DNA of 61,520 bases from Bacteroidota bacterium (GTDB lineage: Bacteria > Bacteroidota > Ignavibacteria > UBA10030): assembly GCA_021813905.1 (NCBI GenBank), contig JAKAJH010000012.1:1-61520 (forward strand), given 5' to 3'. Positions 8,195 through 17,324 of the stretch are shown piece after piece. The notes beneath the pieces were generated by a model. The model searched no databases. It was not told where the DNA came from and saw nothing but the letters and a program-made list of their open reading frames with translations. Each line of letters opens with the position of its first letter. Position 1 is the first letter of the stretch. The position numbers and the translations under genes are program-made.

Positions 8195-9234
8195 TGAACC
8201 TGACGAGATCCGTGCCCGCGCCCCTGCGCGTTTCCATCCTCGGCGCATCCGGCTACTCCGGAGCCGAGCTGTTGCGTCTGCTGCTGACCCATCCCCGCGT
8301 CACTGTCGACCGACTGTTCGCGAATTCGTCCGCCGGACGGAGCGTGGCGGACGTGCTGCCGGCATTCGCCCGGCGCATCGACAAGACCTTCGAGACCTTC
8401 ACGCCCGACGCCATCCGCGGGAGCGATCTGGTATTCCTCGCCCTTCCTTCCGGGGAGGCGATGAACCTCGTTCCGTCCATCGTCGACGTGGGAAAGCGGG
8501 TGATCGATCTGGGCGGCGATTTTCGTCTGACGGAACCGGCGCAGTACGCCACCTACTACAAGCGGACGCATACCGCGACGGCACTGCTAGGCCGTTCGGT
8601 GTACGGACTTCCGGAATGGAACGCGCCGGCCATCCGGACGGCGTCCCTCGTCGCGAATCCGGGCTGCTATCCCACCAGCGTCATCCTGCCGCTGGTTCCG
8701 CTGGTCAAGGCGGGCCTCATCGCCCCCGCCGGCATCGTCGCCAATTCGCTCTCCGGCGTCTCCGGTGCGGGACGCAGCGCCTCGGCGGACATGTCCTTCG
8801 GCGAGGTCAATGAGTCGGTGCGGGCCTACAAGGTGGGCGTGCACCAGCATATCCCGGAGATCGAACAGGCGGTGGGACAGTTCAGCGGATCGCCGGCCAC
8901 CGTCACGTTCGTCCCCCATCTGCTGCCGACCACGCGCGGGATCTACACGACCATCACCGCGACCCTTCAGAAATCCGCCACGGCGGATGAGGTGCACGCG
9001 GTGTTCGCGTCCGCATACGGGAACGCGCCGTTCGTGCGGCTGCTTTCCGGCATTCCCGAGATCAAGTACACGACCATGACCAATTTCATCGATATCGGGT
9101 TCCAGCTTTATGAGCGGAACCATCAACTCCTCGTCTTCTCCACCATCGATAATCTTCTGAAAGGAGCCGCGGGACAGGCGGTGCAGAACATGAATCTGAT
9201 GTTCGGGTTCGACGAGACAGAAGGGCTCCTCTGA
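8194..9234 (+). CDS. argC: N-acetyl-gamma-glutamyl-phosphate reductase
   Basis: A 346-residue NADPH-dependent reductase for the third step of arginine synthesis. It shows the dinucleotide-binding start VSILGASGYSGAELLRLL, the catalytic cysteine in NPGCYPTSVILPL, and the conserved histidine in GVHQHIPEIEQ. Start ATG 8194 is the likely one; it lies just inside the second ARG box and has no evident Shine-Dalgarno sequence. An in-frame GTG six codons later (VPAPLRV) is the alternative. It is the first gene of the arginine cluster and its stop overlaps the argJ start (TGATG). Confidence 0.96.
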   Translation: MNLTRSVPAPLRVSILGASGYSGAELLRLLLTHPRVTVDRLFANSSAGRSVADVLPAFARRIDKTFETFTPDAIRGSDLVFLALPSGEAMNLVPSIVDVGKRVIDLGGDFRLTEPAQYATYYKRTHTATALLGRSVYGLPEWNAPAIRTASLVANPGCYPTSVILPLVPLVKAGLIAPAGIVANSLSGVSGAGRSASADMSFGEVNESVRAYKVGVHQHIPEIEQAVGQFSGSPATVTFVPHLLPTTRGIYTTITATLQKSATADEVHAVFASAYGNAPFVRLLSGIPEIKYTTMTNFIDIGFQLYERNHQLLVFSTIDNLLKGAAGQAVQNMNLMFGFDETEGLL

Positions 9235-10451
9235 TGGACAACGGACTGTTTCAGGAAGTACCGGGCGGCGTGACCGCCCCGAAGGGATTCATCGCCGGCG
9301 GCATCTATGCCGGCATCCGCAAAGTGAAAAAGGATCTCGCAATCATCGTGTCGCAATCCCCGGCTGTCGCCGCCGCGGTATTTACCACCAACAAGACGCA
9401 GGCGGCACCGGTCATCGTCGACAAGGAGCAGCTGTCGAAGTCATCGCAGATGCGTGCGGTTGTCGTCAACAGCGGCAACGCCAACGCCTGCACCGGCGAG
9501 CAGGGCATGAAGGACGCATGGGCAATGGTCGATGCGACCGCCAGGGCGCTCGACATTCCCCGCGGCGAGATCCTCGTCTCTTCCACCGGCGTTATCGGAC
9601 AGTTCATGCCGATCGACAAGGTGCTGCCGGGCATCGCAGCGCTGGCAGGAGCGCTGACGCAGGACGGATCCCATGACGCCGCCGAGGCCATCATGACCAC
9701 CGATACCTATGCCAAGGAGATCGCCGTCCGGTTCTCGGTGGGCGGCGTACCGGTGACCATCGGCGCCATCGCCAAGGGATCCGGCATGATCGCCCCGAAC
9801 ATGGCCACCATGCTCGCGTTCGCGACCACCGATGCGGCCATTGCGCCGGAGGCGCTTCAGCACGCGCTCCGCGCCGCCAACCGCGTCTCGTTCAACCGCA
9901 TCACCGTCGACGGCGACATGAGCACCAACGACATGCTGGCCGTACTCGCTAACGGCACGGCGGGAAATTCCGTGATCACGCCCGGCACGCCCGCATTCCA
10001 GACGTTCCAGGCGGCGCTCGAGTACATCCTCATCCGAATGGCGAAACTCATCGCGCGGGACGGGGAAGGCGCCACGAAGCTCATTGAAGTGCACGTCACC
10101 GGCGCCGCGACCGAAGCGGAAGCCGAGCAGGCGGCCCGGGCCGTCGCCAATTCGAATCTCGTCAAAACCGCCATTCACGGCGCGGATGCCAACTGGGGCC
10201 GCATCATCGCCGCGGTCGGCTATTCCGGTATTGATGTCGTGCCGGAGCGCGTCGCAATCGGATTCAATGGTTTGCCGGTGCTCCGTCCGAATTACGAGAT
10301 CGTGCTGGACGAGGCGAAGGCGAAAACCGAGCTCGAGAAAGAGAACATCTCTGTCAACATCGACTTGCACCAGGGCACGGCCGAGGCCCGCTTCTGGACC
10401 TGCGATCTGACGAAAGACTACATCCACATCAACGCCAGCTACCGGTCCTGA
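9234..10451 (+). CDS. argJ: Ornithine acetyltransferase / N-acetylglutamate synthase
   Basis: A 405-residue enzyme transferring the acetyl group from N-acetylornithine to glutamate, which makes arginine synthesis cyclic. The autoproteolysis and nucleophile site is clear: MIAPNMATMLAF, with cleavage expected before the Thr of ATML. The oxyanion-hole region STGVIGQFMP and the C-terminal TKDYIHINASYRS are typical. Translation is coupled to argC (TGATG). Whether the enzyme is bifunctional or only an ornithine acetyltransferase cannot be told from sequence; no separate argA or argE is seen in this window. Confidence 0.96.
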   Translation: MDNGLFQEVPGGVTAPKGFIAGGIYAGIRKVKKDLAIIVSQSPAVAAAVFTTNKTQAAPVIVDKEQLSKSSQMRAVVVNSGNANACTGEQGMKDAWAMVDATARALDIPRGEILVSSTGVIGQFMPIDKVLPGIAALAGALTQDGSHDAAEAIMTTDTYAKEIAVRFSVGGVPVTIGAIAKGSGMIAPNMATMLAFATTDAAIAPEALQHALRAANRVSFNRITVDGDMSTNDMLAVLANGTAGNSVITPGTPAFQTFQAALEYILIRMAKLIARDGEGATKLIEVHVTGAATEAEAEQAARAVANSNLVKTAIHGADANWGRIIAAVGYSGIDVVPERVAIGFNGLPVLRPNYEIVLDEAKAKTELEKENISVNIDLHQGTAEARFWTCDLTKDYIHINASYRS

Positions 10452-10452
10452 C

Positions 10453-11337
10453 ATGGCTCCGATCGACGCCCATACCAAAGAAGAAGTTCTTATCGAAGCC
10501 CTGCCGTACATCCAGACGTACGAAGGCAAGACGTTCGTCATCAAGTACGGCGGCGCCGCCATGACCGACGAGCGTCTGAAGGCGACCTTCGCCAAGGACG
10601 TGACCATCCTCCGCAAGATCGGCGTGAACATTGTCATCGTGCACGGCGGCGGCAAGGAGATTACCGAGCTCGCAGCGGCGCTGAACATCGAGACGAAGTT
10701 CATCAACGGCCAGCGCTACACGGACGAAGCAATGGTCGACGTGGTAATGATGGTGCTGGCGGGACGCGTGAACAAGCAGATCGTCAACCTCATTAACACC
10801 AACAGCGGCAACGCCATCGGCCTGTGCGGGGTGGACAACGCCCTGCTGCGCGCCCGCAAGCAGACGGGCGGCGCGGACCTCGGGCTGGTCGGCGAGATCA
10901 CGACTGTCAATGCTGACTTCCTGCAGAGCCTCCTCACGAGCGGGCTCATGCCGGTCATCGCGCCGCTGGCCATGGGAGAGGATGGCGCCATCCTCAACAT
11001 CAACGCCGATATCGGCGCCAGCGCCGTCGCCTCCGCGCTGAAGGCGGAGAAGCTCGTCTATCTCAGCGATATTGAAGGGGTGATGGTGGACAAGAATCTT
11101 GTCTCCACGCTTACGCACGAGCATGCCGAGTCGCTCATCGCCGCGGGCGCCATTCACGGCGGTATGATCCCGAAGGTCCGCTCTGCGTTCAGCACCCTCG
11201 CGACGGGCGTCCGCAAGGTCCACATCATCGACGGCCGCATCAAGCATTCTCTGCTGCTCGAGATCTTCACGGACGAAGGCATCGGGACACAAATGGTACC
11301 GGGGCAGGCAGCTTCCGCTCTCACCAACGGGAGATAA
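10453..11337 (+). CDS. argB: Acetylglutamate kinase
   Basis: A 294-residue amino-acid-kinase-fold enzyme phosphorylating N-acetylglutamate. Motifs: KYGGAAM (ATP binding), VHGGGKEI, and SDIEGVMVDK. The N-terminal extension before the kinase core (TKEEVLIEALPYIQTYEGK) corresponds to the N-helix of the arginine-inhibited hexameric type, so feedback inhibition by arginine is likely, as expected when ArgJ makes the cycle. It starts one base after the argJ stop and is followed 3 bases later by argR. Confidence 0.96.
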   Translation: MAPIDAHTKEEVLIEALPYIQTYEGKTFVIKYGGAAMTDERLKATFAKDVTILRKIGVNIVIVHGGGKEITELAAALNIETKFINGQRYTDEAMVDVVMMVLAGRVNKQIVNLINTNSGNAIGLCGVDNALLRARKQTGGADLGLVGEITTVNADFLQSLLTSGLMPVIAPLAMGEDGAILNINADIGASAVASALKAEKLVYLSDIEGVMVDKNLVSTLTHEHAESLIAAGAIHGGMIPKVRSAFSTLATGVRKVHIIDGRIKHSLLLEIFTDEGIGTQMVPGQAASALTNGR

Positions 11338-11340
11338 TCC

Positions 11341-11790
11341 ATGGACAAGCAGAAACGCCACATGGCCATCAAGCAGGTCATCGCCGATCAAACGATCACG
11401 ACACAGGATGAGCTGGCGCATGCGCTGCGGCGGCACGGATTCAGGATCACGCAGGCGACACTGTCGCGCGACATGAAGGAGCTGGGCGTAGCGTGGGTCT
11501 ATACGCCCGCCGGCTCACGCTACATGCTCCACACGGAAAGCGAAGAACACCGCCTCAAGTCGATGATCGGTCTCGAGGTCGATTCGATCACCTCCAACGA
11601 GGGCCTGATCGTTGTCAAGACGCTTCCCGGTCGCGCCCAGGGCGTGGCGGAGCTGATCGACGGCCTGCACCATCCGGCCATCCTCGGCACGCTGGCGGGC
11701 GACAATACGATCTTCGTCGCACCGAAGTCGCAGCGCAAAACGCCGGACGTGCTCGCCCTCATCCGCAAAATGATGACGACAGCGCAATGA
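11341..11790 (+). CDS. argR: Arginine repressor
   Basis: A 149-residue ArgR of normal length. The N-terminal winged helix carries ITTQDELAHALRRHGF followed by ITQATLSRDMKELGV, with the conserved SR recognition pair. The C-terminal oligomerisation and arginine-binding domain ends GTLAGDNTIFVAPKS, with the GDNT Asp that contacts arginine. It sits within the operon it should regulate, downstream of two ARG boxes at argC. Its stop overlaps the next start (ATGA), indicating translational coupling with the Smr-like gene. Confidence 0.96.
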   Translation: MDKQKRHMAIKQVIADQTITTQDELAHALRRHGFRITQATLSRDMKELGVAWVYTPAGSRYMLHTESEEHRLKSMIGLEVDSITSNEGLIVVKTLPGRAQGVAELIDGLHHPAILGTLAGDNTIFVAPKSQRKTPDVLALIRKMMTTAQ

Positions 11791-12137
11791 ACGAACACGT
11801 CGTCATCCGCACTGTGGACATCGGCCATCCGCCCATGCGGGCTGATGAAGCGGAATTCCTGCTGGACGAGACGCTCCGCGTTTCCGCTTCTCCCGGCGGT
11901 CCACGCGCACTCAAGGTGATCCACGGCCACGGCACTCCGGATCGTCCCGGGGTGTTGCGCGAGGTGGTGCGCAACTGGGCCTACCGGCGCGGCAAGACGA
12001 TCCAGGCGGTCATTCCGGGAGAAGAGTACGATCTCTTTCATCCCGCGACACAGCAATTGCGGGCCGCGTGCGGTTCCGACCCCGATCCGGACCTCGGCGC
12101 CGCCAATCCGGGCATCACGATCATCTGGTTTCGATAA
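11787..12137 (+). CDS. Small Smr-domain-like protein within the arg operon
   Basis: A 116-residue protein starting at ATG 11787 and overlapping the argR stop by 4 bases. The core ADEAEFLLDETLR followed by LKVIHGHGTPDRPGVLREVV matches the Smr (MutS2 C-terminal) domain, whose HGxGxG loop and following helix bind branched nucleic acids or act as a nuclease. Here the loop is HGHGTPDRPG and the N-terminal DLHG motif reads DIGH. The tail (residues about 90-116, ending ITIIWFR) is not part of the domain. Its place between argR and argG is unusual. Its role is unknown; a structural or nucleic-acid-binding function is more secure than catalysis. Confidence 0.75.
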   Translation: MNEHVVIRTVDIGHPPMRADEAEFLLDETLRVSASPGGPRALKVIHGHGTPDRPGVLREVVRNWAYRRGKTIQAVIPGEEYDLFHPATQQLRAACGSDPDPDLGAANPGITIIWFR

Positions 12138-12167
12138 CAATCACGGCATTTCACTCAGGAGACTTCG

Positions 12168-13400
12168 TTGAAAAAAGAACGCATCGTCGTCGCGTATTCC
12201 GGCGGACTCGACACGTCCGTCATCGTCAAGTGGCTGCAGGAGACCCGGAACGCGGAGATCGTCACCGTCACCGGCGATCTCGGCCAGAAGAAAGAGCTGA
12301 CCGGCGTCAAGGAGAAGGCCATCGCCACCGGCGCGAAGAAGGCATATGTACTCGACCTCCAGAAAGAGTTCGTTGAGCAGTACCTCTGGCCGACGCTGAA
12401 GGCCGGCGCACTGTACGAGCACACCTACCCGATGGCGACCTCCATCGGACGGCCGCTGCTCGCCAAGGCGCTCGTCGACGTGGCGCGCAAGGAAGGCTGT
12501 ACCGCCGTCGCCCACGGCTGCACCGGCAAGGGCAATGACCAGGTGCGCTTCGAAGTGGCCATCGCCGCCCTCGCCCCCGACCTGAAGGTGATCGCTCCCC
12601 TGCGCGAGTGGGAGTTTCGCTCCCGCGAGGAGGAGATCGCCTACTGCGAGAAGCACGGCATCCCCGTGAGCGCCACAAAGAAGAATCCCTACTCCATCGA
12701 CGAGAATCTCTGGGGCACCAGCATCGAATGCGGCGTCCTGGAGGACCCGATGGTCGAGCCGCCGCTGGACGCCTACCAGCGCACGGTGTCGCCGGCCGAG
12801 GCGCCCGACACGCCGACTTACGTTACGATCGATTTCCGGCAGGGCACTCCGGTCGCGGTGAACGGGAAGAAACTGGACGTCGTAGCTCTCATCCAGAAGC
12901 TGAACGAGATCGGCGGGGCCAACGCCATCGGACGGCTGGACCTCGTCGAGAACCGCCTGGTCGGCATCAAATCGCGCGAGATCTACGAAGCGCCGGGCGC
13001 CACCATCCTCCACTTCGCCCACCGCGAGCTGGAGCGGCTCACGCTCGACAAAGAGACGATGCACTACAAGGCGAAGATGGCCAACGACTACGCCGACATG
13101 ATCTACAACGGCCTCTGGTTCACGCCGCTGCGCGAGGCGATGGACGCGTTCATCGACGAGACGCAGAAGACCGTCACCGGCACGGTGAAGGTGAAGCTGT
13201 ACAAGGGCACGCTGGAGATCGCCGGACGCACGTCGCCGCACTCGCTCTACGACCTCAAGCTCGCCACTTACACTGACGAAGATACGTTCGACCATGGCGC
13301 AAGCGCCGGCTTCATCACAATCTACGGCCTGCCCGCGAAGACGTTCTATCGGGTCAACACCACGAACGGACGGAAGAAGACATCGGCCGCAAAGAAGTAG
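12168..13400 (+). CDS. argG: Argininosuccinate synthase
   Basis: A 410-residue ATP-dependent ligase joining citrulline and aspartate. The N-terminus [20 protein letters not shown] holds the PP-motif (SGGLDTS); [14 protein letters not shown] and the Ser-rich region around [11 protein letters not shown] are diagnostic. The start is TTG 12168, chosen because a good Shine-Dalgarno sequence (CAGGAG, about 7 bases upstream) precedes it and the product then starts exactly where the family does. The last 15 residues are Lys-rich. A hairpin terminator follows at 13425. Confidence 0.97.
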   Translation: MKKERIVVAYSGGLDTSVIVKWLQETRNAEIVTVTGDLGQKKELTGVKEKAIATGAKKAYVLDLQKEFVEQYLWPTLKAGALYEHTYPMATSIGRPLLAKALVDVARKEGCTAVAHGCTGKGNDQVRFEVAIAALAPDLKVIAPLREWEFRSREEEIAYCEKHGIPVSATKKNPYSIDENLWGTSIECGVLEDPMVEPPLDAYQRTVSPAEAPDTPTYVTIDFRQGTPVAVNGKKLDVVALIQKLNEIGGANAIGRLDLVENRLVGIKSREIYEAPGATILHFAHRELERLTLDKETMHYKAKMANDYADMIYNGLWFTPLREAMDAFIDETQKTVTGTVKVKLYKGTLEIAGRTSPHSLYDLKLATYTDEDTFDHGASAGFITIYGLPAKTFYRVNTTNGRKKTSAAKK

Positions 13401-13424
13401 CGCTCCCCGATCGTGCTTGCATCG

Positions 13425-13456
13425 ACGCCCGGGCCGTTCGCGCCGGGCGTTGCTGT
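13425..13456 (+). terminator. Rho-independent-like terminator after argG
   Basis: Perfect 8-base stem ACGCCCGG/CCGGGCGT (13425-13432 and 13443-13450) with a 10-base loop, then TGCTGTTT. The T tract is short, so termination may be partial, leaving the amidase and argH to their own promoters. Confidence 0.5.
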
Positions 13457-13529
13457 TTCCGGCCGATTGATATTCTTCCATTTTCTTGCCTGATTGATCG
13501 GAGTCTCACAGAACCACTTCGGAGTCCCC

Positions 13530-15341
13530 ATGTTCATCCGCTCGCTTGTCGTTCTTTCCCTTCTTGTTCCGGTCCTGAACGCTCAGAACATTCCTGATCC
13601 CGTCCGCCCCCCGATGCCGGACACACTCTTCATCCGCATGGTCACGCCCGACCGGGACACCGTCCCGTCATTCGGCGCACGCCTGGCCATCGCCGGCTGC
13701 ACGCTGCCGACGGCACGGGCATTTCTCAACGGCATTGAGACGCGCGTGTATCCCAGCGGGGCGTTCGTCGGACTCGTTCCCGTCGCTCCCGGCGCCAATC
13801 CGCTGCACGTCATGGTCCGCTCGGCGTCCGGTGACTCCGTCGCGGAGAATTTCGTGCTCACCCGACGCGAGCCGCTGCGCGATGCTCCGCACGATACGCT
13901 CGTCATCGACGACGCTATGATGGAACCGTCCCGCGATCTGCTTCTCACGGCCGGCGACGTGCTGGAAGTGCGCTTCAAAGGCAGCCCCGGCTGGGAAGCT
14001 TCGTTCAGGATCCCCGGCGTGCAGTCGGGTATTCCGATGCGCGAACTCCCGGAGAAAGAGGCGAACGGACTGCACGGCGTTTACATCGGCCGATACATTG
14101 TGAAGAGTGAGGATGAGACGAAAGAGGCGCAGATCGTGTTCAAGCTCCGCAAGAGCTTCTGGAGCAGCGAGACCGCACCGACGACAGCGAAGGTGACGAT
14201 CACCTCACGCGACCTTCCCCGCGTGGCGGAAGTGGTCGGCGAGCGTCCTTTCCTCAACGCCGGACTCGGCGCTGATCGCCTCGGCGGCGCCAAACTCGGA
14301 TTTCTCGTCCCCGGCGTGCATCTGGAGATCACCGGAAAGGCCGGGCGCCAGTACCGCGTGAGACTGTCGGAATCGATGGACGCATGGATCCCGGACAATT
14401 TCGTAAAGCTGCTTCCTCCTGACACCCCGCTCCCCCGTTCGCTCACCGGCACGATCACGACCGCCGGCACCGATTCGGCGGATGTGGTAACGCTCTCTTT
14501 GTCCCGCCGCCTGCCGTACACGAGCGAGCAGCTGGTCCATCCCGCAGCGATTGCCGTCGATGTGTATGGTGCGACTTCCAATACGAACTGGATCACACAG
14601 CAGCTCTCGGCGAAAAACCTCGAGAGCGTCCGCTGGACGCAGGTCGAAGCCGACCATTATCGACTGCTCATCATGCTTAGATCGGCGTATCACTGGGGAT
14701 ATGACATCGATTATGCGGGAACGATGATGCGCATCCGCGTGCGGAGACCTCCCGTGATCTCCTCACCCGACTCCGTACTCGCCGGCATGCTCATTGCGGT
14801 GGATGCGGGACACGGCGGAGACGCCTACGGCGCCATCGGCGCCACGGGAGCGCGCGAGATGGACGCGAATCTCTCGATCGCGCGGCACCTGGGATCCGCC
14901 CTCAAGGCCCGGGGCGCGCGCGTGGTAATGACGCGGACGGACAACGAAGGTCCGACGATGAACGACCGGCTCAACACCATCCTCGGCTCGCGGGCGCAGA
15001 TCCTCGTCAGCATCCACTGCAATGCCGGCGGAGACAATTCTGATCCGCTCGGCGCACGGGGAAACAGCTGCTATTACCGGCACATCGGCTTTAAGCCGCT
15101 GGCGGATGCGGTCTATTCGCGTGTGCTGGAGACAGGCGTCGCCCAGTTCGGCGAGGTGGGGGGATTCAACTTCTCGCTCAACGGGCCGACCCAGCTGCCC
15201 AACGTGCTGGTGGAGACGGCCTTTCTCTCGCATCCCGAGGACGAGATGCTGATCCTGGACGACGGCTTTCGCACCGCGATCGCGGAGAAGGTGGCAACGG
15301 GTTTGGAGGATTTCGTACGGGAGGCGGCGAACCGCAAGTAG
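13530..15341 (+). CDS. N-acetylmuramoyl-L-alanine amidase (Amidase_3) with large N-terminal region
   Basis: A 603-residue exported protein with signal peptide MFIRSLVVLSLLVPVLNAQN; ATG 13530 is preferred because it starts this signal and has GGAG about 8 bases upstream. The C-terminal ~180 residues form a zinc amidase: DAGHGGD (His), GAREMDANL (Glu), SIHCNA (His) and catalytic Glu in VLVETAFLS. Upstream, about residues 320-400 (VAIDVYGATSNTNWITQQ onward) resemble an AMIN domain; the first 300 residues look like beta-rich domains, possibly SH3-like. It cleaves the amide between MurNAc and the stem peptide in the periplasm. It lies between argG and argH but has no metabolic link to them. Confidence 0.9.
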   Translation: MFIRSLVVLSLLVPVLNAQNIPDPVRPPMPDTLFIRMVTPDRDTVPSFGARLAIAGCTLPTARAFLNGIETRVYPSGAFVGLVPVAPGANPLHVMVRSASGDSVAENFVLTRREPLRDAPHDTLVIDDAMMEPSRDLLLTAGDVLEVRFKGSPGWEASFRIPGVQSGIPMRELPEKEANGLHGVYIGRYIVKSEDETKEAQIVFKLRKSFWSSETAPTTAKVTITSRDLPRVAEVVGERPFLNAGLGADRLGGAKLGFLVPGVHLEITGKAGRQYRVRLSESMDAWIPDNFVKLLPPDTPLPRSLTGTITTAGTDSADVVTLSLSRRLPYTSEQLVHPAAIAVDVYGATSNTNWITQQLSAKNLESVRWTQVEADHYRLLIMLRSAYHWGYDIDYAGTMMRIRVRRPPVISSPDSVLAGMLIAVDAGHGGDAYGAIGATGAREMDANLSIARHLGSALKARGARVVMTRTDNEGPTMNDRLNTILGSRAQILVSIHCNAGGDNSDPLGARGNSCYYRHIGFKPLADAVYSRVLETGVAQFGEVGGFNFSLNGPTQLPNVLVETAFLSHPEDEMLILDDGFRTAIAEKVATGLEDFVREAANRK

Positions 15342-15348
15342 CCGCGCG

Positions 15349-15379
15349 TTGTCCCGCTCGGCATTTTTCCGTACCTTGA
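15349..15379 (+). promoter_or_regulatory. Bacteroidota-type promoter for argH
   Basis: TTG (15349-15351), 20-base spacer, TACCTTGA (15372-15379), 35 bases before the argH ATG. It implies that argH can be transcribed separately from the upstream arg genes. No convincing ARG box is seen here. Confidence 0.6.
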
Positions 15380-15414
15380 GCATTATTGAACAACGCGAGC
15401 AGAAGGAACTCAGC

Positions 15415-16809
15415 ATGGCACATCAGGCACTCTGGAGCGGACGGTTCCGCGAACCGCTGTCCGAGATCGCTCTCAACTTCTCATCGTCCATCGACCTTGA
15501 CCGTTTGCTGTATGAAGAGGACATCGCCGGCAGCATCGCCCACGTGGAGATGCTGGCCGCGGCACGCATTCTCACCGCGCCGGAGGCCCGGCGCATCCGT
15601 GTGGCGCTGAAGGGGATCCTGAAGGAGATCCAGACCGGCAAGTTCGCCCTCACGCCCGACGTGGCCGAGGACGTGCACATGGCGATCGAGCAGCGACTGA
15701 TCCAGAAGATTGGTCCCCTCGGCGGCAAGCTGCACACCGGCCGGAGCCGGAACGATCAGGTGGCGCTGGACGAGCGGCTGTTCCTTCGATCCGCCATCCG
15801 CGAGATCAGCAAACTGCTCATCAATCTGCAGCGGGTGCTGCTGTACAAGGCGGAGAAGTATTTCGGCGCCATCATGCCCGGCTATACGCATCTCCAGCGG
15901 GCGCAGCCGGTCATGCTGTCGCATCATCTGCTGGCGTATGTGAACATGCTGGAGCGCGATTTTGAGCGGATGCAGGACTGCGCACGGCGGCTCAACAAGT
16001 CGCCCCTCGGCGCGGCGGCGTTCGCGGGATCGAGCTTTCCGCTCGACCGGGCGCTGGTGGCGCGCAAGCTCAAGTTCGACGGCATCGTGGAAAACAGCAT
16101 TGACGCGGTGAGCGACCGCGATTACCTGGCCGAGTTCATCGCCGCAGCGAGCATCCTGATGATGCACCTCAGCCGCATGGCGGAGGAGATCGTGCTGTGG
16201 AGCTCGGCGGAATTCGGCATGGCGCACATCAGCGACGCCTACACCACCGGCAGCAGCATCATGCCGCAGAAGAAGAATCCGGACATGGCCGAGCTCGTCC
16301 GCGGCAAGACGGGGCGCGTGTACGGCGCACTGATGAATCTGCTGACGACGATGAAGGGCCTGCCGCTGGCGTACAACCGCGACATGCAGGAAGACAAGCT
16401 GCCGATGTTCGAGGCGGTGCAGACGGCGCGGCAGTCTTTGTTCATGGTCGCACACTTGCTGGTGCACACCACGTTCGACAGGCGCCGGATGGAGGAGGAG
16501 TTGCGGACCGACTTCCTCACGGCCACGGACATGGCCGACTATCTGGTGCGCAAGGGCATTCCGTTCCGCGAGGCGCACGCCATCACCGGATCGGTCGTGT
16601 CGTACTGCGTCGGTCACCGGATGTACTTCGGCAATCTCGATCTGGAGACGCTGCGAACCTTCTCGCCGGCCTTCGGACCGGACATCTTCGAGTTCATCCT
16701 GCCGCAGGCGAGCGTGGAGCAGAAGCAGTCCGCCGGCAGCACCGCGCCGCACGAAGTAAAGAAGCAGATCGCGCACTGGAGCAAGGTGCTGGCGAAGCGG
16801 AGAGTCTGA
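15415..16809 (+). CDS. argH: Argininosuccinate lyase
   Basis: A 464-residue member of the fumarase/aspartase superfamily that splits argininosuccinate to arginine and fumarate. The signature GSSIMPQKKNPDMAEL holds the catalytic Ser loop; TGRSRNDQVALDERL, PGYTHLQRAQPV (catalytic His) and DAVSDRDYLAEF are all present. ATG 15415 gives the standard start AHQALWSGRF and is preceded by AAGGAA. Its own promoter lies just upstream and a strong terminator follows. It is the last arginine gene of the cluster. Confidence 0.97.
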   Translation: MAHQALWSGRFREPLSEIALNFSSSIDLDRLLYEEDIAGSIAHVEMLAAARILTAPEARRIRVALKGILKEIQTGKFALTPDVAEDVHMAIEQRLIQKIGPLGGKLHTGRSRNDQVALDERLFLRSAIREISKLLINLQRVLLYKAEKYFGAIMPGYTHLQRAQPVMLSHHLLAYVNMLERDFERMQDCARRLNKSPLGAAAFAGSSFPLDRALVARKLKFDGIVENSIDAVSDRDYLAEFIAAASILMMHLSRMAEEIVLWSSAEFGMAHISDAYTTGSSIMPQKKNPDMAELVRGKTGRVYGALMNLLTTMKGLPLAYNRDMQEDKLPMFEAVQTARQSLFMVAHLLVHTTFDRRRMEEELRTDFLTATDMADYLVRKGIPFREAHAITGSVVSYCVGHRMYFGNLDLETLRTFSPAFGPDIFEFILPQASVEQKQSAGSTAPHEVKKQIAHWSKVLAKRRV

Positions 16810-16867
16810 ACGGTGGGCGATTGTCCGTTGGCAGTTCGCAATTGACAATGAAATACCCGGGTCATGC

Positions 16868-16906
16868 AAAAGGCAAAAGGAGAAGCGGCTCCTCTTGCCT
16901 TTTGTC
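16868..16906 (+). terminator. Rho-independent terminator after argH
   Basis: A 15-base stem with a single mismatch (16868-16882 against 16889-16903; arms begin AAAAGGCAA and end TTGCCTTTT) closes a 6-base loop, with T-rich sequence in and after the 3' arm. The A-rich 5' arm also makes it usable on the opposite strand. Confidence 0.85.
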
Positions 16907-17157
16907 GTTCATGGGGAGATTGCGACGGGAAGATTCGCCCGCTCGCTGGAAGTTGAACGGACGGCGACTGCCAATCAGTAGTGCCTGGTTAAGGGACGAC
17001 CAAGGCGTCACAAGTTCTGTCAGAGAGAGTCGTCAGAGCATTTTAGGACCAGTCCGCCATTCCAACTCGGCCAGCAGGATGAACCGAACTGCCAGACGCT
17101 TCAAGCTCTTCACAGGCTCCTCGACAATACGATCGATCAAAACCGATTGAACCTGTC

Positions 17158-17215
17158 TCCTCGTTCACCGGACAGCGGTGTTCCTCATGTGATGATTCAC
17201 AGTGAGCGACGAGGA
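17158..17215 (+). ncRNA. Candidate three-way-junction RNA element upstream of the ECF sigma gene
   Basis: Three perfect helices nest in 58 bases: P1 TCCTCGT/ACGAGGA (17158-17164 with 17209-17215), P2 CACCG-GACAG-CGGTG (17166-17180), P3 TGTGA-TGAT-TCACA (17188-17201). It would lie about 110 bases before the sigma start. It matches no RNA family I recognise, and helices this short can arise by chance. Confidence 0.25.
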
Positions 17216-17324
17216 ACGGCGGGAATGTGGACCTTTCCTGGCCTTTGGCGCCAGCCGGATGCCTCCGGCAACTTTCCCGGGGGTTTCGCATCTTTCTGAT
17301 ATAGGAGAGGAAGGAAGACCCGGA

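Larger units (their letters stand above)
16810..17324. other. Gene-free stretch between argH and the ECF sigma gene
   Basis: No credible gene is seen; the open frames here are short and resemble nothing. It holds the argH terminator (16868-16906), a possible three-stem RNA fold (17158-17215), a 6-base-stem hairpin GCCGGA-TGCC-TCCGGC (17254-17269), and GCAACTTT about 15 bases before GCATCTTT (17268-17295), which could be an ECF-type promoter for the sigma gene. Confidence 0.6.

Noticed and set aside
15376-15392. Possible ARG box before argH (TGAGCATTATTGAA)
   Set aside because: Only about 9 of 14 core positions match and no second box is present.
16197-17150. 317-codon plus-strand frame overlapping argH and the gap beyond
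   Set aside because: Frame-shifted shadow of argH running through its terminator.
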